Below are positions 1 to 8,232 of a stretch of DNA of 64,000 nt, piece by piece. The DNA is from Pantoea anthophila (GTDB taxonomy: Bacteria; Pseudomonadota; Gammaproteobacteria; Enterobacterales; Enterobacteriaceae). The position numbers were made by a program, and so were the translations under genes. The notes under the pieces were generated by a model. The model did no database searches and had not been told where the DNA came from. It was given only the letters and a program-made list of their open reading frames with translations. The DNA is taken from positions 270,898 to 334,897 of the forward strand of contig NZ_VHIZ01000052.1 of NCBI RefSeq assembly GCF_006494375.1. The letters run 5' to 3'. Position 1 is the stretch's first letter, and the number at the start of each line of letters is the position of its first letter.

Positions 1-37
1 TCTCATTCCCTTTGGGATTTAATTACAGGATGGTTAC

Positions 38-934
38 ATGCAGGATACGGGCATGATCGATGAAATCAACAACGCGGGAAACTGGATTATACGAAATCAG
101 GAACTCCTGATTAGCTATGCGGTAAACATCGTCGCCGCGATTGCGATTATCGTGGTAGGGCTGATGATTGCGCGCATCATCGCCAATGCGGTCAATCGTC
201 TGCTGCGCGCGCGTCACATTGATACCACGGTCGCTGACTTCCTGTCTGCGCTGGTACGCTATGGCATTATCGCGTTCACGCTTATCGCCGCACTGGGGCG
301 TATCGGCGTCCAGACCACCTCGGTCATTGCTATTCTGGGTGCAGCCGGTCTGGCTGTAGGCCTGGCATTAAAAGATTCCCTGTCAAACCTCGCGGCGGGT
401 GTGCTGCTGGTGATTTTCCGCCACTTCCGGGCCGGTGAGTTTGTCGATCTGGGCGGCATCATGGGGACGGTCATGAACGTACAGATCTTCTCCACGACCC
501 TCAAATCGGCTGACGGCAAGCTGGTGGTGGTGCCTAACGGTAAAATCATCACCGGTAATATCGTTAACTTCTCGCGCGAGCCGATACGCCGCAATGAATT
601 TATCATTGGCGTCTCTTACGATGCGGATGTTGATCAGGTGCTGACGCTGCTGCGCGAAGTGGTTGATGCTGATAGCCGTGTTCTGCAGGAGAAAGGCGTG
701 CAGGTGGGTCTGAATGAGCTGGCGGCCTCCTCAATGAACTTTGTGGTGCGCTGCTGGAGCAACAGCGGAGACCTGCAGGATGTTTACTGGGATCTGCTGA
801 AGAACTTTAAGCGTGCGCTGGATGGAAAAGGGATTGGCATTCCTTATCCACAGATGGATGTGCATCTGCACCGTGTTAAAAAGCCGGAGACCGCCGCGCC
901 AGAGACAATCGCGCCACAGGCCCAGCCGGAGTAA
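38..934 (+). CDS. mscS: Small-conductance mechanosensitive channel MscS
   Basis: This inner-membrane channel opens under membrane tension and releases solutes during hypo-osmotic shock. The 298-residue product aligns without gaps to the first 130 or so residues of E. coli MscS (286 aa): an N-terminal helix, TM1 and TM2 (about residues 28-85), the Gly/Ala-rich pore helix TM3 (about 96-128) and the soluble beta/alpha-beta vestibule. The family signature around residues 101-125 is clear, but positions 112-113 are Lys-Asp where E. coli has Gln-Gly, and position 129 is His instead of Pro. The C-terminus is a little longer than in E. coli and ends in a Pro/Ala-rich tail. ATG 38 is preceded by an AGGA at 27-30; a second in-frame ATG at 53 is possible. 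A terminator hairpin follows at 943-970. Confidence 0.96.
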   Translation: MQDTGMIDEINNAGNWIIRNQELLISYAVNIVAAIAIIVVGLMIARIIANAVNRLLRARHIDTTVADFLSALVRYGIIAFTLIAALGRIGVQTTSVIAILGAAGLAVGLALKDSLSNLAAGVLLVIFRHFRAGEFVDLGGIMGTVMNVQIFSTTLKSADGKLVVVPNGKIITGNIVNFSREPIRRNEFIIGVSYDADVDQVLTLLREVVDADSRVLQEKGVQVGLNELAASSMNFVVRCWSNSGDLQDVYWDLLKNFKRALDGKGIGIPYPQMDVHLHRVKKPETAAPETIAPQAQPE

Positions 935-942
935 TCGTTTTA

Positions 943-970
943 TGGGCGACCCCGGTCGCCCATTCATTTT
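943..970 (+). terminator. Rho-independent terminator after mscS
   Basis: An 8-bp GC-rich stem (943-950 pairing with 955-962, loop CCCG) is followed by a T-rich run. It lies 9 bases beyond the mscS stop codon and ahead of the argO promoter region. Confidence 0.75.
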
Positions 971-995
971 GCTAATCGCAGATTAATTCTTTCAA

Positions 996-1049
996 TTTCC
1001 GCTAATCATCGCCCCCTCTTATACTGCTTCACATCTGACGATGTGAGGA
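996..1049 (+). promoter_or_regulatory. argO promoter and leader, probable ArgP target
   Basis: A TATACT hexamer at 1020-1025 is a good -10, while the best-placed -35 (996-1001, TTTCCG) is poor, as expected for an activator-dependent promoter. The sequence upstream (about 975-1010) is AT-rich and rich in AATT. In E. coli, argO is activated by ArgP with arginine; the argP homologue lies at 2815-3720. A small hairpin (1030-1035 with 1040-1045) sits just before the GAGGA ribosome-binding site. ArgP binding here is inferred from homology. Confidence 0.5.
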
Positions 1050-1058
1050 CATAATTCT

Positions 1059-1682
1059 GTGATATCTCTCTACTTTCAGGGGCTTGCCCTGGGTGCCGCA
1101 CTGATTCTGCCGCTGGGTCCGCAGAACGCCTTTGTCATGAATCAGGGGGTAAAGCGGCAGTACCACCTGATGACAGCGGCGCTCTGCTCGCTGAGCGATA
1201 TTCTGCTGATTTGCGGCGGTATTTTCGGCGGAAGTGCACTCCTGAGTCACTCTCCGCTGCTGCTGGGGGCAATCACCTGGGCGGGCGTGGCATTTCTGCT
1301 CTGGTACGGCTGGGGCGCGCTGCGTCACGCCTTTCGCGGCGATGTCGATCTGGCAGAGGGGACGTCGCGCAGGCAGAGCAGGGGACGCATCGTGGCGACG
1401 CTGCTGGCGGTGACCTGGCTCAACCCGCACGTCTATCTTGATACCTTTGTGGTGCTGGGCAGCCTTGGCGGTCAGTTGCCGACCACCGCGGCGCGTCAGT
1501 GGTTCGCGCTGGGAACCATCAGCGCCTCTGTCCTGTGGTTTTTCGGCCTGGCCCTGCTGGCCGCGTGGCTCTCACCGCGTCTGCGCACTGCGACGGCACA
1601 GCGCATCATTAACCTGCTGGTCGGCGCAGTGATGTGGTTTATTGCCCTGCAACTGGCGCGCCAGGGTATCGCCGCTTTCTGA
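1059..1682 (+). CDS. argO: L-arginine exporter ArgO (LysE family)
   Basis: This LysE/ArgO-type inner-membrane exporter removes excess arginine, and canavanine in E. coli. The 207 residues form about six hydrophobic segments and include the family-typical N-terminal stretch with PLGPQNAFV (about residues 20-28) and the conserved [11 protein letters not shown] (about 119-129). The start is GTG at 1059, 9 bases after a GAGGA, and it gives an N-terminus collinear with E. coli ArgO (211 aa). It sits between mscS and yggE as in E. coli. Expression probably depends on ArgP, encoded 1.1 kb downstream on the other strand. Confidence 0.95.
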   Translation: MISLYFQGLALGAALILPLGPQNAFVMNQGVKRQYHLMTAALCSLSDILLICGGIFGGSALLSHSPLLLGAITWAGVAFLLWYGWGALRHAFRGDVDLAEGTSRRQSRGRIVATLLAVTWLNPHVYLDTFVVLGSLGGQLPTTAARQWFALGTISASVLWFFGLALLAAWLSPRLRTATAQRIINLLVGAVMWFIALQLARQGIAAF

Positions 1683-1826
1683 ACAGAACGCGAACAGCCT
1701 GCGGTTATTGCCGCACCGCTGGCGAACTTTTGCCATAATGACCACTCAAAGCATGGCGCATACCGATGCGCTGCTGGGCTTCGCCGGTTAGAAGCCGTCA
1801 TAGTGACCTTTTCAAGGAGGACTTTC

Positions 1827-2549
1827 ATGAAACTGAAAGCATTGGCTCTGGCCGCAATCATGAGCGCCGGAGCACTGCCTGGCGTACACGCTGATGAGTT
1901 ACCAAATGGGCCGCACGTGGTGACCTCAGGCAAGGCAACAGTCGATGCCCGTCCCGATATCGCTACGCTCTCTATCGTGGTGAATGTCTCATCCAAAGAT
2001 GCCGCCGATGCGAAAAAGCAGGCGGACAGCCGGGTTGCACAATATTTCGATTTTCTGCAGAAAAACGGCATTGAGAAGAAAGATATTGATGCGGCTAACC
2101 TGAGTACCCAGCCAGAGTACGATTACACCAAAGAGGGCAAATCTGTCCTGAAAGGCTATCGCGCGGTGCGTCAGGTTCAGGTCACTCTGCGTCAGCTGGA
2201 CAAGCTGAACGATCTGCTGGATGGCGCACTGAAATCGGGCCTGAACGAGGTGCGCAGCGTCGAGTTAGGCGTGGCAAACCCGGAGAGCTACAAAGAGCAG
2301 GCACGTAAAGCGGCGATTAAAAATGCCACTCAGCAGGCCTCACAGCTGGCTGAAGGCTTTAACGCGAAGCTGGGGCCGATCTACAGCATCCGCTATCAGG
2401 TCGCTAACTATCAGCCGATGCCGATGAACCGCATGTATAAAGCGGCGGCAGCAGCCGATACCTCAGCCCAGGAAACCTACGATCAGCAGAGCATTAACTT
2501 TGACGATCAGGTCGATGTGGTGTTTGAACTCAAGCCTAACGCGCCATAA
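1827..2549 (+). CDS. yggE: Periplasmic SIMPL-domain protein YggE
   Basis: The 240-residue product has a signal peptide (residues 1 to about 23, ending in VHA) followed by a SIMPL/DUF541 domain covering the rest. The E. coli homologue is called an oxidative-stress defence protein, because its overproduction lowers reactive oxygen; the biochemical activity is unknown. ATG 1827 is chosen over the longer in-frame start because AAGGAGG lies at 1814-1820 and the signal peptide begins exactly there. A weak hairpin follows the stop (2553-2577), and the gene is convergent with argP. Confidence 0.93.
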   Translation: MKLKALALAAIMSAGALPGVHADELPNGPHVVTSGKATVDARPDIATLSIVVNVSSKDAADAKKQADSRVAQYFDFLQKNGIEKKDIDAANLSTQPEYDYTKEGKSVLKGYRAVRQVQVTLRQLDKLNDLLDGALKSGLNEVRSVELGVANPESYKEQARKAAIKNATQQASQLAEGFNAKLGPIYSIRYQVANYQPMPMNRMYKAAAAADTSAQETYDQQSINFDDQVDVVFELKPNAP

Positions 2550-2552
2550 TGC

Positions 2553-2577
2553 AAAACGGGGCTGATGTCCCGTTTGA
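2553..2577 (+). terminator. Weak terminator-like hairpin after yggE
   Basis: AAACGGG pairs with CCCGTTT across a short loop just after the yggE stop. There is no proper T-tract. The sequence resembles the strong hairpin at 2785-2810, suggesting that the two are duplicates. Confidence 0.45.
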
Positions 2578-2620
2578 AATTGTTGACAAAACCTGGCCCG
2601 GTTCGCTGTGAGACGGTGCC

Positions 2621-2731
2621 TGCACAGGAAACAGGGTCAGATCGGAAAGTCGCTAAGGCCAATCCCTGGCCGCTCGGCCCGCACCATCCCTGGCGCGGGA
2701 CGCTTTCCTCTTCTGACCCTGCTCCCTGCGC
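2621..2731. other. Long imperfect inverted repeat between yggE and argP
   Basis: Arms at about 2625-2649 and 2703-2729 pair over roughly 25 bases with a perfect 10-bp core (CAGGGTCAGA at 2632-2641 with its complement at 2712-2721). They enclose a GC-rich loop in which ATCCCTGGC occurs twice. A perfect -35-like TTGACA lies at 2583-2588 but lacks a convincing -10. No open reading frame here looks real. The element could be an RNA structure, a small mobile hairpin or a remnant; I do not recognise it. Confidence 0.5.
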
Positions 2732-2784
2732 GTTTAACTTTTCTGTTGTTGTAAGAGTCTTCTTTATCCCGATATGTCAGCAAC

Positions 2785-2810
2785 AAAAACGGGGCTTTCG
2801 CCCCGTTTTT
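2785..2810. terminator. Bidirectional terminator between yggE and argP
   Basis: An 11-bp stem, AAAAACGGGGC with its complement, closes a four-base loop. It has A-rich and T-rich flanks, so it can terminate in both directions. It ends 4 bases before the argP stop codon. Confidence 0.85.
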
Positions 2811-2814
2811 GTTT

Positions 2815-3720
2815 TCAGGCGGCAACGTCGTCCTGACGCAGCACCCGATGTCCATGCGCTATCAGCGCATCGGTGACCCGACGCATCAGACGGCTCTCCG
2901 GCGCAAAACGATGCCAGTAGAGCATCCGGCGCTGATACAGGCCAGGCGTCAAATCGATTAACTCCCCGCTTGCCAGCTCGCGCTCAATCTGCAGATGCGG
3001 AATCATACAGCAGGTCGACCCCTGTCGTGCCATCTGCACAAAGGCTTCCGATGAGTTGACGATGTGGCAGGGCACGCTCCCGGGTGAGAGGTCGAAATTC
3101 TGCTGCAGGAAGGCCTGATGCATATCATCAAGGTGGTCGAACGCGACCGCAGGCGCCTTCAGCAGGGCAGAGCGGGTCACCCCGTTGGGGAAGAAGCGAT
3201 CGGCAAAGTCGCGCGACGCCACAAACAGATAGTCGAGCGCGCCGAGCTGGTCCACCAGACAGCTGGGCAGCGGCTGCGGCTGAATACTGACCGCGCCCAC
3301 CACCTCACCGCGACGCAGACGCTCCTGGGTGCGGGTTTCATCTTCCACCTGCAGATTCAGGCGCACGGGCGAGTCGGCCAGCACATCTTTCAGGGCGGGC
3401 AGCAGCCATGTCGCCAGACTGTCGGCGTTGACCGCCAGCGACAGCAGCAGCGGCGTGGTTCCACTGTTCTCATCACCCAGCCACTCCTCTTCCAGCAGCT
3501 CGACCTGATGCAGTAATGCGAGCAGTTTCTGGCCCTGTTCGGTCGGACGCGGCGGCACGGTGCGCACCAGCAGCGGCTGACCAAACAGGTTCTCCAGCTG
3601 CTTAATACGCTGAGACACCGCCGACTGGGTGATGCAGAGTTTCTGTGCGGCTCGCTCAAATCCGCGTTCGCGGATCACTGAATCCAGCGCCTGAAGCGTT
3701 CGATAATCCGGGCGTTTCAT
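2815..3720 (-). CDS. argP: LysR-type regulator ArgP (IciA)
   Basis: This LysR-family DNA-binding regulator activates argO with arginine and responds to lysine at several lysine-related promoters in E. coli. The 301-residue protein has an N-terminal winged helix-turn-helix (about residues 4-60, including [14 protein letters not shown]) and a C-terminal effector domain. Identity to E. coli ArgP (297 aa) is very high across the whole length. The start is the ATG at 3718-3720, which gives the conserved [11 protein letters not shown]-terminus; the in-frame extension to 3810 has no homologous sequence. It is divergent from rpiA and convergent with yggE, as in E. coli. Confidence 0.96.
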   Translation of the reverse strand: MKRPDYRTLQALDSVIRERGFERAAQKLCITQSAVSQRIKQLENLFGQPLLVRTVPPRPTEQGQKLLALLHQVELLEEEWLGDENSGTTPLLLSLAVNADSLATWLLPALKDVLADSPVRLNLQVEDETRTQERLRRGEVVGAVSIQPQPLPSCLVDQLGALDYLFVASRDFADRFFPNGVTRSALLKAPAVAFDHLDDMHQAFLQQNFDLSPGSVPCHIVNSSEAFVQMARQGSTCCMIPHLQIERELASGELIDLTPGLYQRRMLYWHRFAPESRLMRRVTDALIAHGHRVLRQDDVAA

Positions 3721-3902
3721 TATTCTTCTCTCTCCTTCAGGGTGGACGTCACTATGCCACAAAAGTGCCGCCTGTGATGGCTCACCTGTTTTTTGTGGGC
3801 TGGCTTCCAAAGCGTTAAATCCGCGTCGGTCAGCCGAGCATTTTCAGCCAGCCTTGTTTTATACTACGCGCACTTCGTTGTCGCACAGGTTTTAAACATA
3901 CC

Positions 3903-4562
3903 ATGACCCAGGATGAACTGAAAAAAGCCGTTGGCTGGGCTGCACTTGAGTACGTGCAGCCGGGGACGGTTGTTGGCGTAGGCACCGGATCCACCGCTGC
4001 CCACTTTATCGATGCGCTTGCCACAGTCAGGCATCAGATCGAAGGTGCCGTCTCCAGCTCGGATGCCTCGACCCTGAAACTGAAAAGCCTGGGCATTCCG
4101 GTGTTTGACCTGAACGAGATCGATCTGCTGTCGGTTTACGTCGATGGTGCGGATGAGATCAACCCGCAGATGCAGATGATCAAAGGCGGTGGCGCGGCGC
4201 TGACGCGTGAAAAGATCGTAGCCGCGGTGGCGCAGACCTTTATCTGTATCGCCGACGCCTCTAAAGAGGTCGATGTGCTGGGCCGCTTCCCGCTGCCGAT
4301 CGAGGTGATCCCGATGGCGCGCAGTTACGTTGCGCGTGAGCTGGTTAAAATGGGCGGCCTGCCGGAGTATCGCCAGAATGTCATCACCGATAACGGCAAC
4401 ATCATTCTCGACGTGCATAATCTGACTATTCTCGATCCGATTGCGCTGGAAAAGAGCATCAACGCTTTGCCTGGCGTGGTCACCGTGGGCCTGTTTGCCG
4501 CACGCGGCGCCGATATTGCGCTGATAGGCGGTCCGGATGGCGTGAAAACCATCAAAAAATGA
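3903..4562 (+). CDS. rpiA: Ribose-5-phosphate isomerase A
   Basis: RpiA interconverts ribose 5-phosphate and ribulose 5-phosphate in the pentose phosphate pathway. The length (219 aa) matches E. coli RpiA. Active-site residues are all present at the expected positions: the phosphate loop GTGST (28-32), Asp81, Asp84, Lys94 and the catalytic Glu103. The start at 3903 gives the conserved [10 protein letters not shown]. No clear Shine-Dalgarno lies at the usual distance; the closest (CAGG at 3886-3889) is 13 bases away. A TATACT at 3860-3865 may be the -10. A hairpin with a T-tract at 4745-4779 may end this transcript. Confidence 0.97.
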   Translation: MTQDELKKAVGWAALEYVQPGTVVGVGTGSTAAHFIDALATVRHQIEGAVSSSDASTLKLKSLGIPVFDLNEIDLLSVYVDGADEINPQMQMIKGGGAALTREKIVAAVAQTFICIADASKEVDVLGRFPLPIEVIPMARSYVARELVKMGGLPEYRQNVITDNGNIILDVHNLTILDPIALEKSINALPGVVTVGLFAARGADIALIGGPDGVKTIKK

Positions 4563-4632
4563 TCTGTCCGGCGTCGATACGGCGCCGCTTATTTCTGCCT
4601 GCAAATCATCTTTTCTCGCCCGGGTGAAATTT

Positions 4633-4648
4633 GGTGACTTATGTCACA
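4633..4648. promoter_or_regulatory. Candidate CRP site upstream of serA
   Basis: GGTGA-N6-TCACA differs from the CRP consensus TGTGA-N6-TCACA by one base. It is followed directly by a perfect 6-bp inverted repeat (ACCGTT at 4651-4656, AACGGT at 4663-4668). E. coli serA is known to respond to CRP and Lrp, so the site fits, although it is about 190 bases before the serA start. Confidence 0.5.
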
Positions 4649-4744
4649 TAACCGTTATCCGCAACGGTTTCATTCTCTCTTCAACCCTGACCCCGTGATT
4701 TTGTCTGGCATTGTGGTGCTGCCAGCCGTTGCCGTGCTGGCTCC

Positions 4745-4779
4745 CGGGCAATCGTTTGTATTGCCCGACGCGATTTTTT
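4745..4779 (+). terminator. Hairpin with T-tract in the rpiA-serA gap
   Basis: An 8-bp stem (CGGGCAAT with ATTGCCCG, loop 4753-4759) is followed five bases later by seven T residues. It may terminate rpiA transcription. It also lies just upstream of a perfect TTGACA (4787-4792) that could serve as a serA -35. Confidence 0.55.
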
Positions 4780-4841
4780 TGATATTTTGACAGAAGGCTG
4801 GCTTATGGTACTCCTCATTGAATGCTGAATAGGATCGGGAA

Positions 4842-6080
4842 ATGGCAAAGGTATCACTGGATAAAGATAAGATTAAGTTCCTGCTGGTGGAGGGTGTGCA
4901 TCAGAGCGCGCTGGACAACCTGCGGGCTGCAGGCTACACCAACATCGAATTTCACAAGGGCGCGCTGGACGCTGACGCATTAAAAGCCTCCATCCGTGAT
5001 GCGCACTTCATTGGTATCCGTTCCCGCTCCCAGCTCACTGAAGAGATTTTTGCGGCAGCTGAAAAGCTGGTCGCTGTCGGCTGTTTCTGTATCGGAACCA
5101 ACCAGGTTGACCTGCAGGCCGCCGCCAGCCGCGGGATTCCGGTCTTCAATGCGCCATTCTCCAATACCCGCTCGGTCGCTGAACTGGTGATTGGTGAAAT
5201 GCTGCTGATGCTGCGTGGCATCCCGGAAGCGAATGCCAAAGCGCACCGTGGTATCTGGAACAAGAATGCCAAAGGCTCATTCGAAGCGCGTGGGAAAAAA
5301 CTCGGCATCATCGGTTACGGCCATATCGGGATGCAGCTGGGCGTGCTGGCAGAGAGCCTGGGCATGCACGTTTTCTTCTATGACATTGAAAACAAGCTGC
5401 CGCTGGGTAATGCCACTCAGGTTCGCCATCTGGCGGAACTGCTCAACATGAGCGACGTTGTGAGCCTGCACGTACCGGAAACCGTGTCGACACAGGATAT
5501 GATCGGGGCGGAGCAGCTGGCGCAGATGAAGCCTGGCGCGCTGCTGATTAACGCCTCTCGTGGCACGGTTGTGGATATCCCGGCGCTGTGCGAGGCACTG
5601 GCCAGCAAGCATGTGGGAGGCGCGGCCATCGACGTCTTCCCGGTCGAGCCAGCCACCAACAGCGATCCCTTTATCTCTCCGCTGAGTGAGTTCGACAACG
5701 TGATCCTGACGCCGCACATTGGCGGATCGACAGAAGAAGCGCAGGAGAACATCGGTATTGAAGTTGCGGGCAAGCTGGCGAAATACTCCGACAACGGTTC
5801 CACCCTGTCGGCGGTCAACTTCCCGGAAGTCTCACTGCCGATCCACGGCATCAGCGCCAGCCGTCTGCTGCACATCCACGAGAACCGTCCGGGCGTGCTG
5901 ACGGCGATCAACCAGATTTTCGCCGAGCAGGGCATTAACATCGCCGCTCAGTATCTGCAGACGTCGCCATTTATGGGCTATGTGGTCATCGATATCGATG
6001 CTGAGCCGGAAGTGGCGGAGAAAGCTCTGCAGCTGATGAAGGCTATTCCGGGCACTATCCGCGCGCGTTTACTTTACTAA
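4842..6080 (+). CDS. serA: D-3-phosphoglycerate dehydrogenase
   Basis: SerA oxidises 3-phosphoglycerate to 3-phosphohydroxypyruvate, the first step of serine synthesis. The 412-residue product has an N-terminal substrate domain, an NAD-binding Rossmann domain with GYGHIG (158-163), catalytic Arg240, Glu269 and His292 at the same numbers as in E. coli, and a C-terminal ACT domain (about 338-412) that binds serine for feedback inhibition. The gene is convergent with fau, with a strong terminator between them. Its product feeds glycine and one-carbon units to gcvTHP and thyA in this same window. Confidence 0.97.
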   Translation: MAKVSLDKDKIKFLLVEGVHQSALDNLRAAGYTNIEFHKGALDADALKASIRDAHFIGIRSRSQLTEEIFAAAEKLVAVGCFCIGTNQVDLQAAASRGIPVFNAPFSNTRSVAELVIGEMLLMLRGIPEANAKAHRGIWNKNAKGSFEARGKKLGIIGYGHIGMQLGVLAESLGMHVFFYDIENKLPLGNATQVRHLAELLNMSDVVSLHVPETVSTQDMIGAEQLAQMKPGALLINASRGTVVDIPALCEALASKHVGGAAIDVFPVEPATNSDPFISPLSEFDNVILTPHIGGSTEEAQENIGIEVAGKLAKYSDNGSTLSAVNFPEVSLPIHGISASRLLHIHENRPGVLTAINQIFAEQGINIAAQYLQTSPFMGYVVIDIDAEPEVAEKALQLMKAIPGTIRARLLY

Positions 6081-6088
6081 GCGCTACC

Positions 6089-6125
6089 CGCCTGGAGAGG
6101 CGCTGAGTCGCGTCTCTTCAGGTTT
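6089..6125. terminator. serA terminator
   Basis: A 12-bp stem (6089-6100 with 6109-6120, including two G-T pairs) encloses an eight-base loop and is followed by TTTCATT. It lies 8 bases after the serA stop codon, between serA and the convergent fau. Confidence 0.7.
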
Positions 6126-6190
6126 CATTGCAGCCAGATGCGCCCGGACAGGGGATTGAGTCATCTGAAAATTCCGTAACACTACTTCCT

Positions 6191-6799
6191 CTACTCCCAC
6201 TGCCACAGCTTTGACGGCGTCATTACGGCCGGCAAAGGCACATCCCATTCTGCCACCGGCAGGCTGTCAACCTGCTGACAATCGTGGGCCAGACCCACGG
6301 GCAAAAAGCCGTGCTGCCGCCAGTTCTGCAGCGTGCGATCGTAGAAGCCTCCGCCCATCCCCAGACGCTGACCGGCGTGGTCAAACGCCACCAGCGGCAC
6401 CATCATCAGATCCAGCTGATCCAGGGTGATCAACTGCCGGATATCCAGCGGCGGTTCGGGAATACGCAGTTTATTGGTCTGCAAGGGGGTGTCGGGCGAA
6501 TAGCGCAGAAACAGTAAATTACCGGGAGAGAAGGGGTGCAAAACCGGCAGACAGACCGTTTTTTTCAGATGCCACAACCGGGCAATCAGCGGACGGGTGT
6601 TGAGCTCTCCATCCACCGACAGAAACAGGGCAATATTTTGTGCGGCAGTGAGCGGGGCGTAGTTCAGGGCCAGCTCCGCAAGCTGTTCGGCCGCCTGGGC
6701 CTGCTGCTCGTCCGTCAGCGCCCGGCGCAGATGACGCACCTGCTGGCGAATTTCCTGACGCTGTAACATGGAAGGTGCAGAGATGGAAGGTTCAGACAT
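6191..6799 (-). CDS. fau: 5-formyltetrahydrofolate cyclo-ligase
   Basis: This enzyme converts 5-formyltetrahydrofolate to 5,10-methenyltetrahydrofolate using ATP, returning a storage or inhibitory folate to the active pool. The 202-residue protein carries the family motif GMGGGFYDRTL near residues 147-157 and the conserved substrate region before it. E. coli YgfA is 182 aa, so the N-terminus here may be overcalled; an ATG at 6769 would give 192 residues. Neither start has a strong ribosome-binding site. The gene lies directly downstream of ssrS on the same strand, so the two are probably cotranscribed as in E. coli. Confidence 0.93.
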   Translation of the reverse strand: MSEPSISAPSMLQRQEIRQQVRHLRRALTDEQQAQAAEQLAELALNYAPLTAAQNIALFLSVDGELNTRPLIARLWHLKKTVCLPVLHPFSPGNLLFLRYSPDTPLQTNKLRIPEPPLDIRQLITLDQLDLMMVPLVAFDHAGQRLGMGGGFYDRTLQNWRQHGFLPVGLAHDCQQVDSLPVAEWDVPLPAVMTPSKLWQWE

Positions 6800-6876
6800 G
6801 ATTTCCCCGCCGGATAAGTCGCTGTTCAGCGACTATAACATGTCGGTCGGGGGAAAAAAGCAGGAGTGCTGAAAGG

Positions 6877-7060
6877 GAGATCTCCGAGATGCCGCCGTAG
6901 GCTGTAACCCTTGAACCCTTGGTTCAAGGTGAACATGCCGTCGTAACCATCAGGCTTCTCGGACGGACCGAGCATGCACACAGGTAACAGAGCGTCACAT
7001 TCTGTTTTTTCGAAATATCGGCTCAGGGGACTGGCCCACTTGCAAACATCTCAGAGAAAA
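6877..7060 (-). ncRNA. ssrS: 6S RNA
   Basis: This RNA binds sigma-70 RNA polymerase in stationary phase by mimicking an open promoter. On the reverse strand the sequence begins TTTCTCTGAGATG and ends CATCTCGGAGAT, matching the closing stem of E. coli 6S RNA. Between them are conserved blocks such as GGGCCAGTCCCCTGAGCCG, GCTCGGTCCGTCCGAGAAGC and the palindromic segment around CCTTGAACCAAGGGTTCAAGG. The central bulge region is more diverged. The ends are placed by alignment to the 184-nt E. coli RNA and may be off by a few bases. It lies between zapA and fau, the standard position. Confidence 0.95.
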
Positions 7061-7099
7061 TTTACCTCACCGTTACTGTAGCACAGCAACCATGAAGTT

Positions 7100-7429
7100 T
7101 TATTCGAACTTCGCATCCTGGCGGTCGGTTATGCGACCCTGCTCAACTAACGCCTGCTCAATCGTCTGCTGCAGCATACGGATACGCTGTTCCATATTAG
7201 CAGCATAATCGCGCGTTTTCACTTTCTCTTGCGCCAGTTCATGGCAGACGTTTAACGCGGCGATGAACACCAGTTGCTCTGTATTTGTGACTCTAGTGCG
7301 AACTTTTAAATCTTGCAACCGCTGATTGAGATCGTCAGCCGCACTATTGAGCGCATCTTGCTGCTCTGGCGGACAATTCACTCTTAACGAACGACCAAAA
7401 ATTTGTAAATCTACCGGTTGTGCAGACAT
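7100..7429 (-). CDS. zapA: Cell division protein ZapA
   Basis: ZapA binds and bundles FtsZ at the septum. The 109-residue product is almost identical to E. coli ZapA in its N-terminal FtsZ-binding head (residues 1-50, [16 protein letters not shown]) and has the C-terminal coiled coil (about 55-100, rich in Leu/Gln heptads). The ATG at 7427-7429 is preceded by AGGAAGGTGG; the longer frame upstream lacks homology. It is divergent from ygfB and upstream of ssrS, as in E. coli. Confidence 0.96.
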   Translation of the reverse strand: MSAQPVDLQIFGRSLRVNCPPEQQDALNSAADDLNQRLQDLKVRTRVTNTEQLVFIAALNVCHELAQEKVKTRDYAANMEQRIRMLQQTIEQALVEQGRITDRQDAKFE

Positions 7430-7599
7430 GCCACCTTCCTGACTGATTACTTCGCTCGCAACTCCCTTAGCAGTCAATGGCTTGGGAGGCGGGCAACTAT
7501 ATAGACCCACGAAATAAGATACAACCCCTTTTCTGGAAACCTTGAGGCAGCTAGTGGTAGCATAACACGAACTTATTCTGCCAACGACGATGAAAACTT

Positions 7600-8178
7600 A
7601 TGTCCTTACAGAACGCAACCCCCGATTACAACGCGCTTGCGGCGGTGCTCTCACAGCAGGGTGTTGGAATGACGCCCGCAGAAATGCACGGCCTGCTGAG
7701 TGGGATCCTCTGCGGCGGTAACCAGGACACCAGCTGGAAGACGCTGGTCCACGATCTGGCTAACGAAGGCATGGCGTTTTCTCACTCTCTCGCAGTGCCA
7801 CTGACAGAACTGCACGCGCACACGGCGACCACGCTGGAAGATGAAGGCTTTCTGTTTCAGCTGCTGCTGCCCGCTGATGATGACATCACCGTCTTTGACC
7901 GTGCCGATGCGCTGGCGGGCTGGGTGAACCATTTTCTGCTCGGCCTGGGCGTAACACAGCCTAAACTGGATAAGGTCACCGGGGAAACCGGCGAAGCCAT
8001 TGATGACCTGCGCACCATCGCTCAGCTCGGTTATGAAGAGGATGAAGACCAGGAGGAGCTGGAGCAGTCGCTGGAAGAGGTGATTGAGTATGTGCGCGTG
8101 GCAGCCCTGCTGTGTCATGACACCTTTACCCGCCCACAGCCCACTGCGCCAGAAGTGCAAAAGCCGACGCTGCATTAA
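7600..8178 (+). CDS. ygfB: UPF0149 family protein YgfB
   Basis: The 192-residue YgfB/UPF0149 protein is acidic and mostly helical. The C-terminal half (from about residue 90, [19 protein letters not shown]) is nearly identical to the E. coli protein, while the N-terminal third is more diverged. The biochemical role in E. coli is unclear; in Pseudomonas a homologue affects beta-lactamase regulation. It is first in the run ygfB-pepP-ubiH-ubiI on the same strand with short gaps, so it is probably cotranscribed with them. Confidence 0.93.
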   Translation: MSLQNATPDYNALAAVLSQQGVGMTPAEMHGLLSGILCGGNQDTSWKTLVHDLANEGMAFSHSLAVPLTELHAHTATTLEDEGFLFQLLLPADDDITVFDRADALAGWVNHFLLGLGVTQPKLDKVTGETGEAIDDLRTIAQLGYEEDEDQEELEQSLEEVIEYVRVAALLCHDTFTRPQPTAPEVQKPTLH

Positions 8179-8232
8179 GTCAGGCATTTCAGGTCAACGA
8201 GTTTAACCGGTCAGTTTACAGGGAGTGCAGAG

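Noticed and set aside
2565..2876. 103-codon open frame across the yggE-argP gap
   Set aside because: It runs through two terminator hairpins and into antisense argP, and has no ribosome-binding site or homology.
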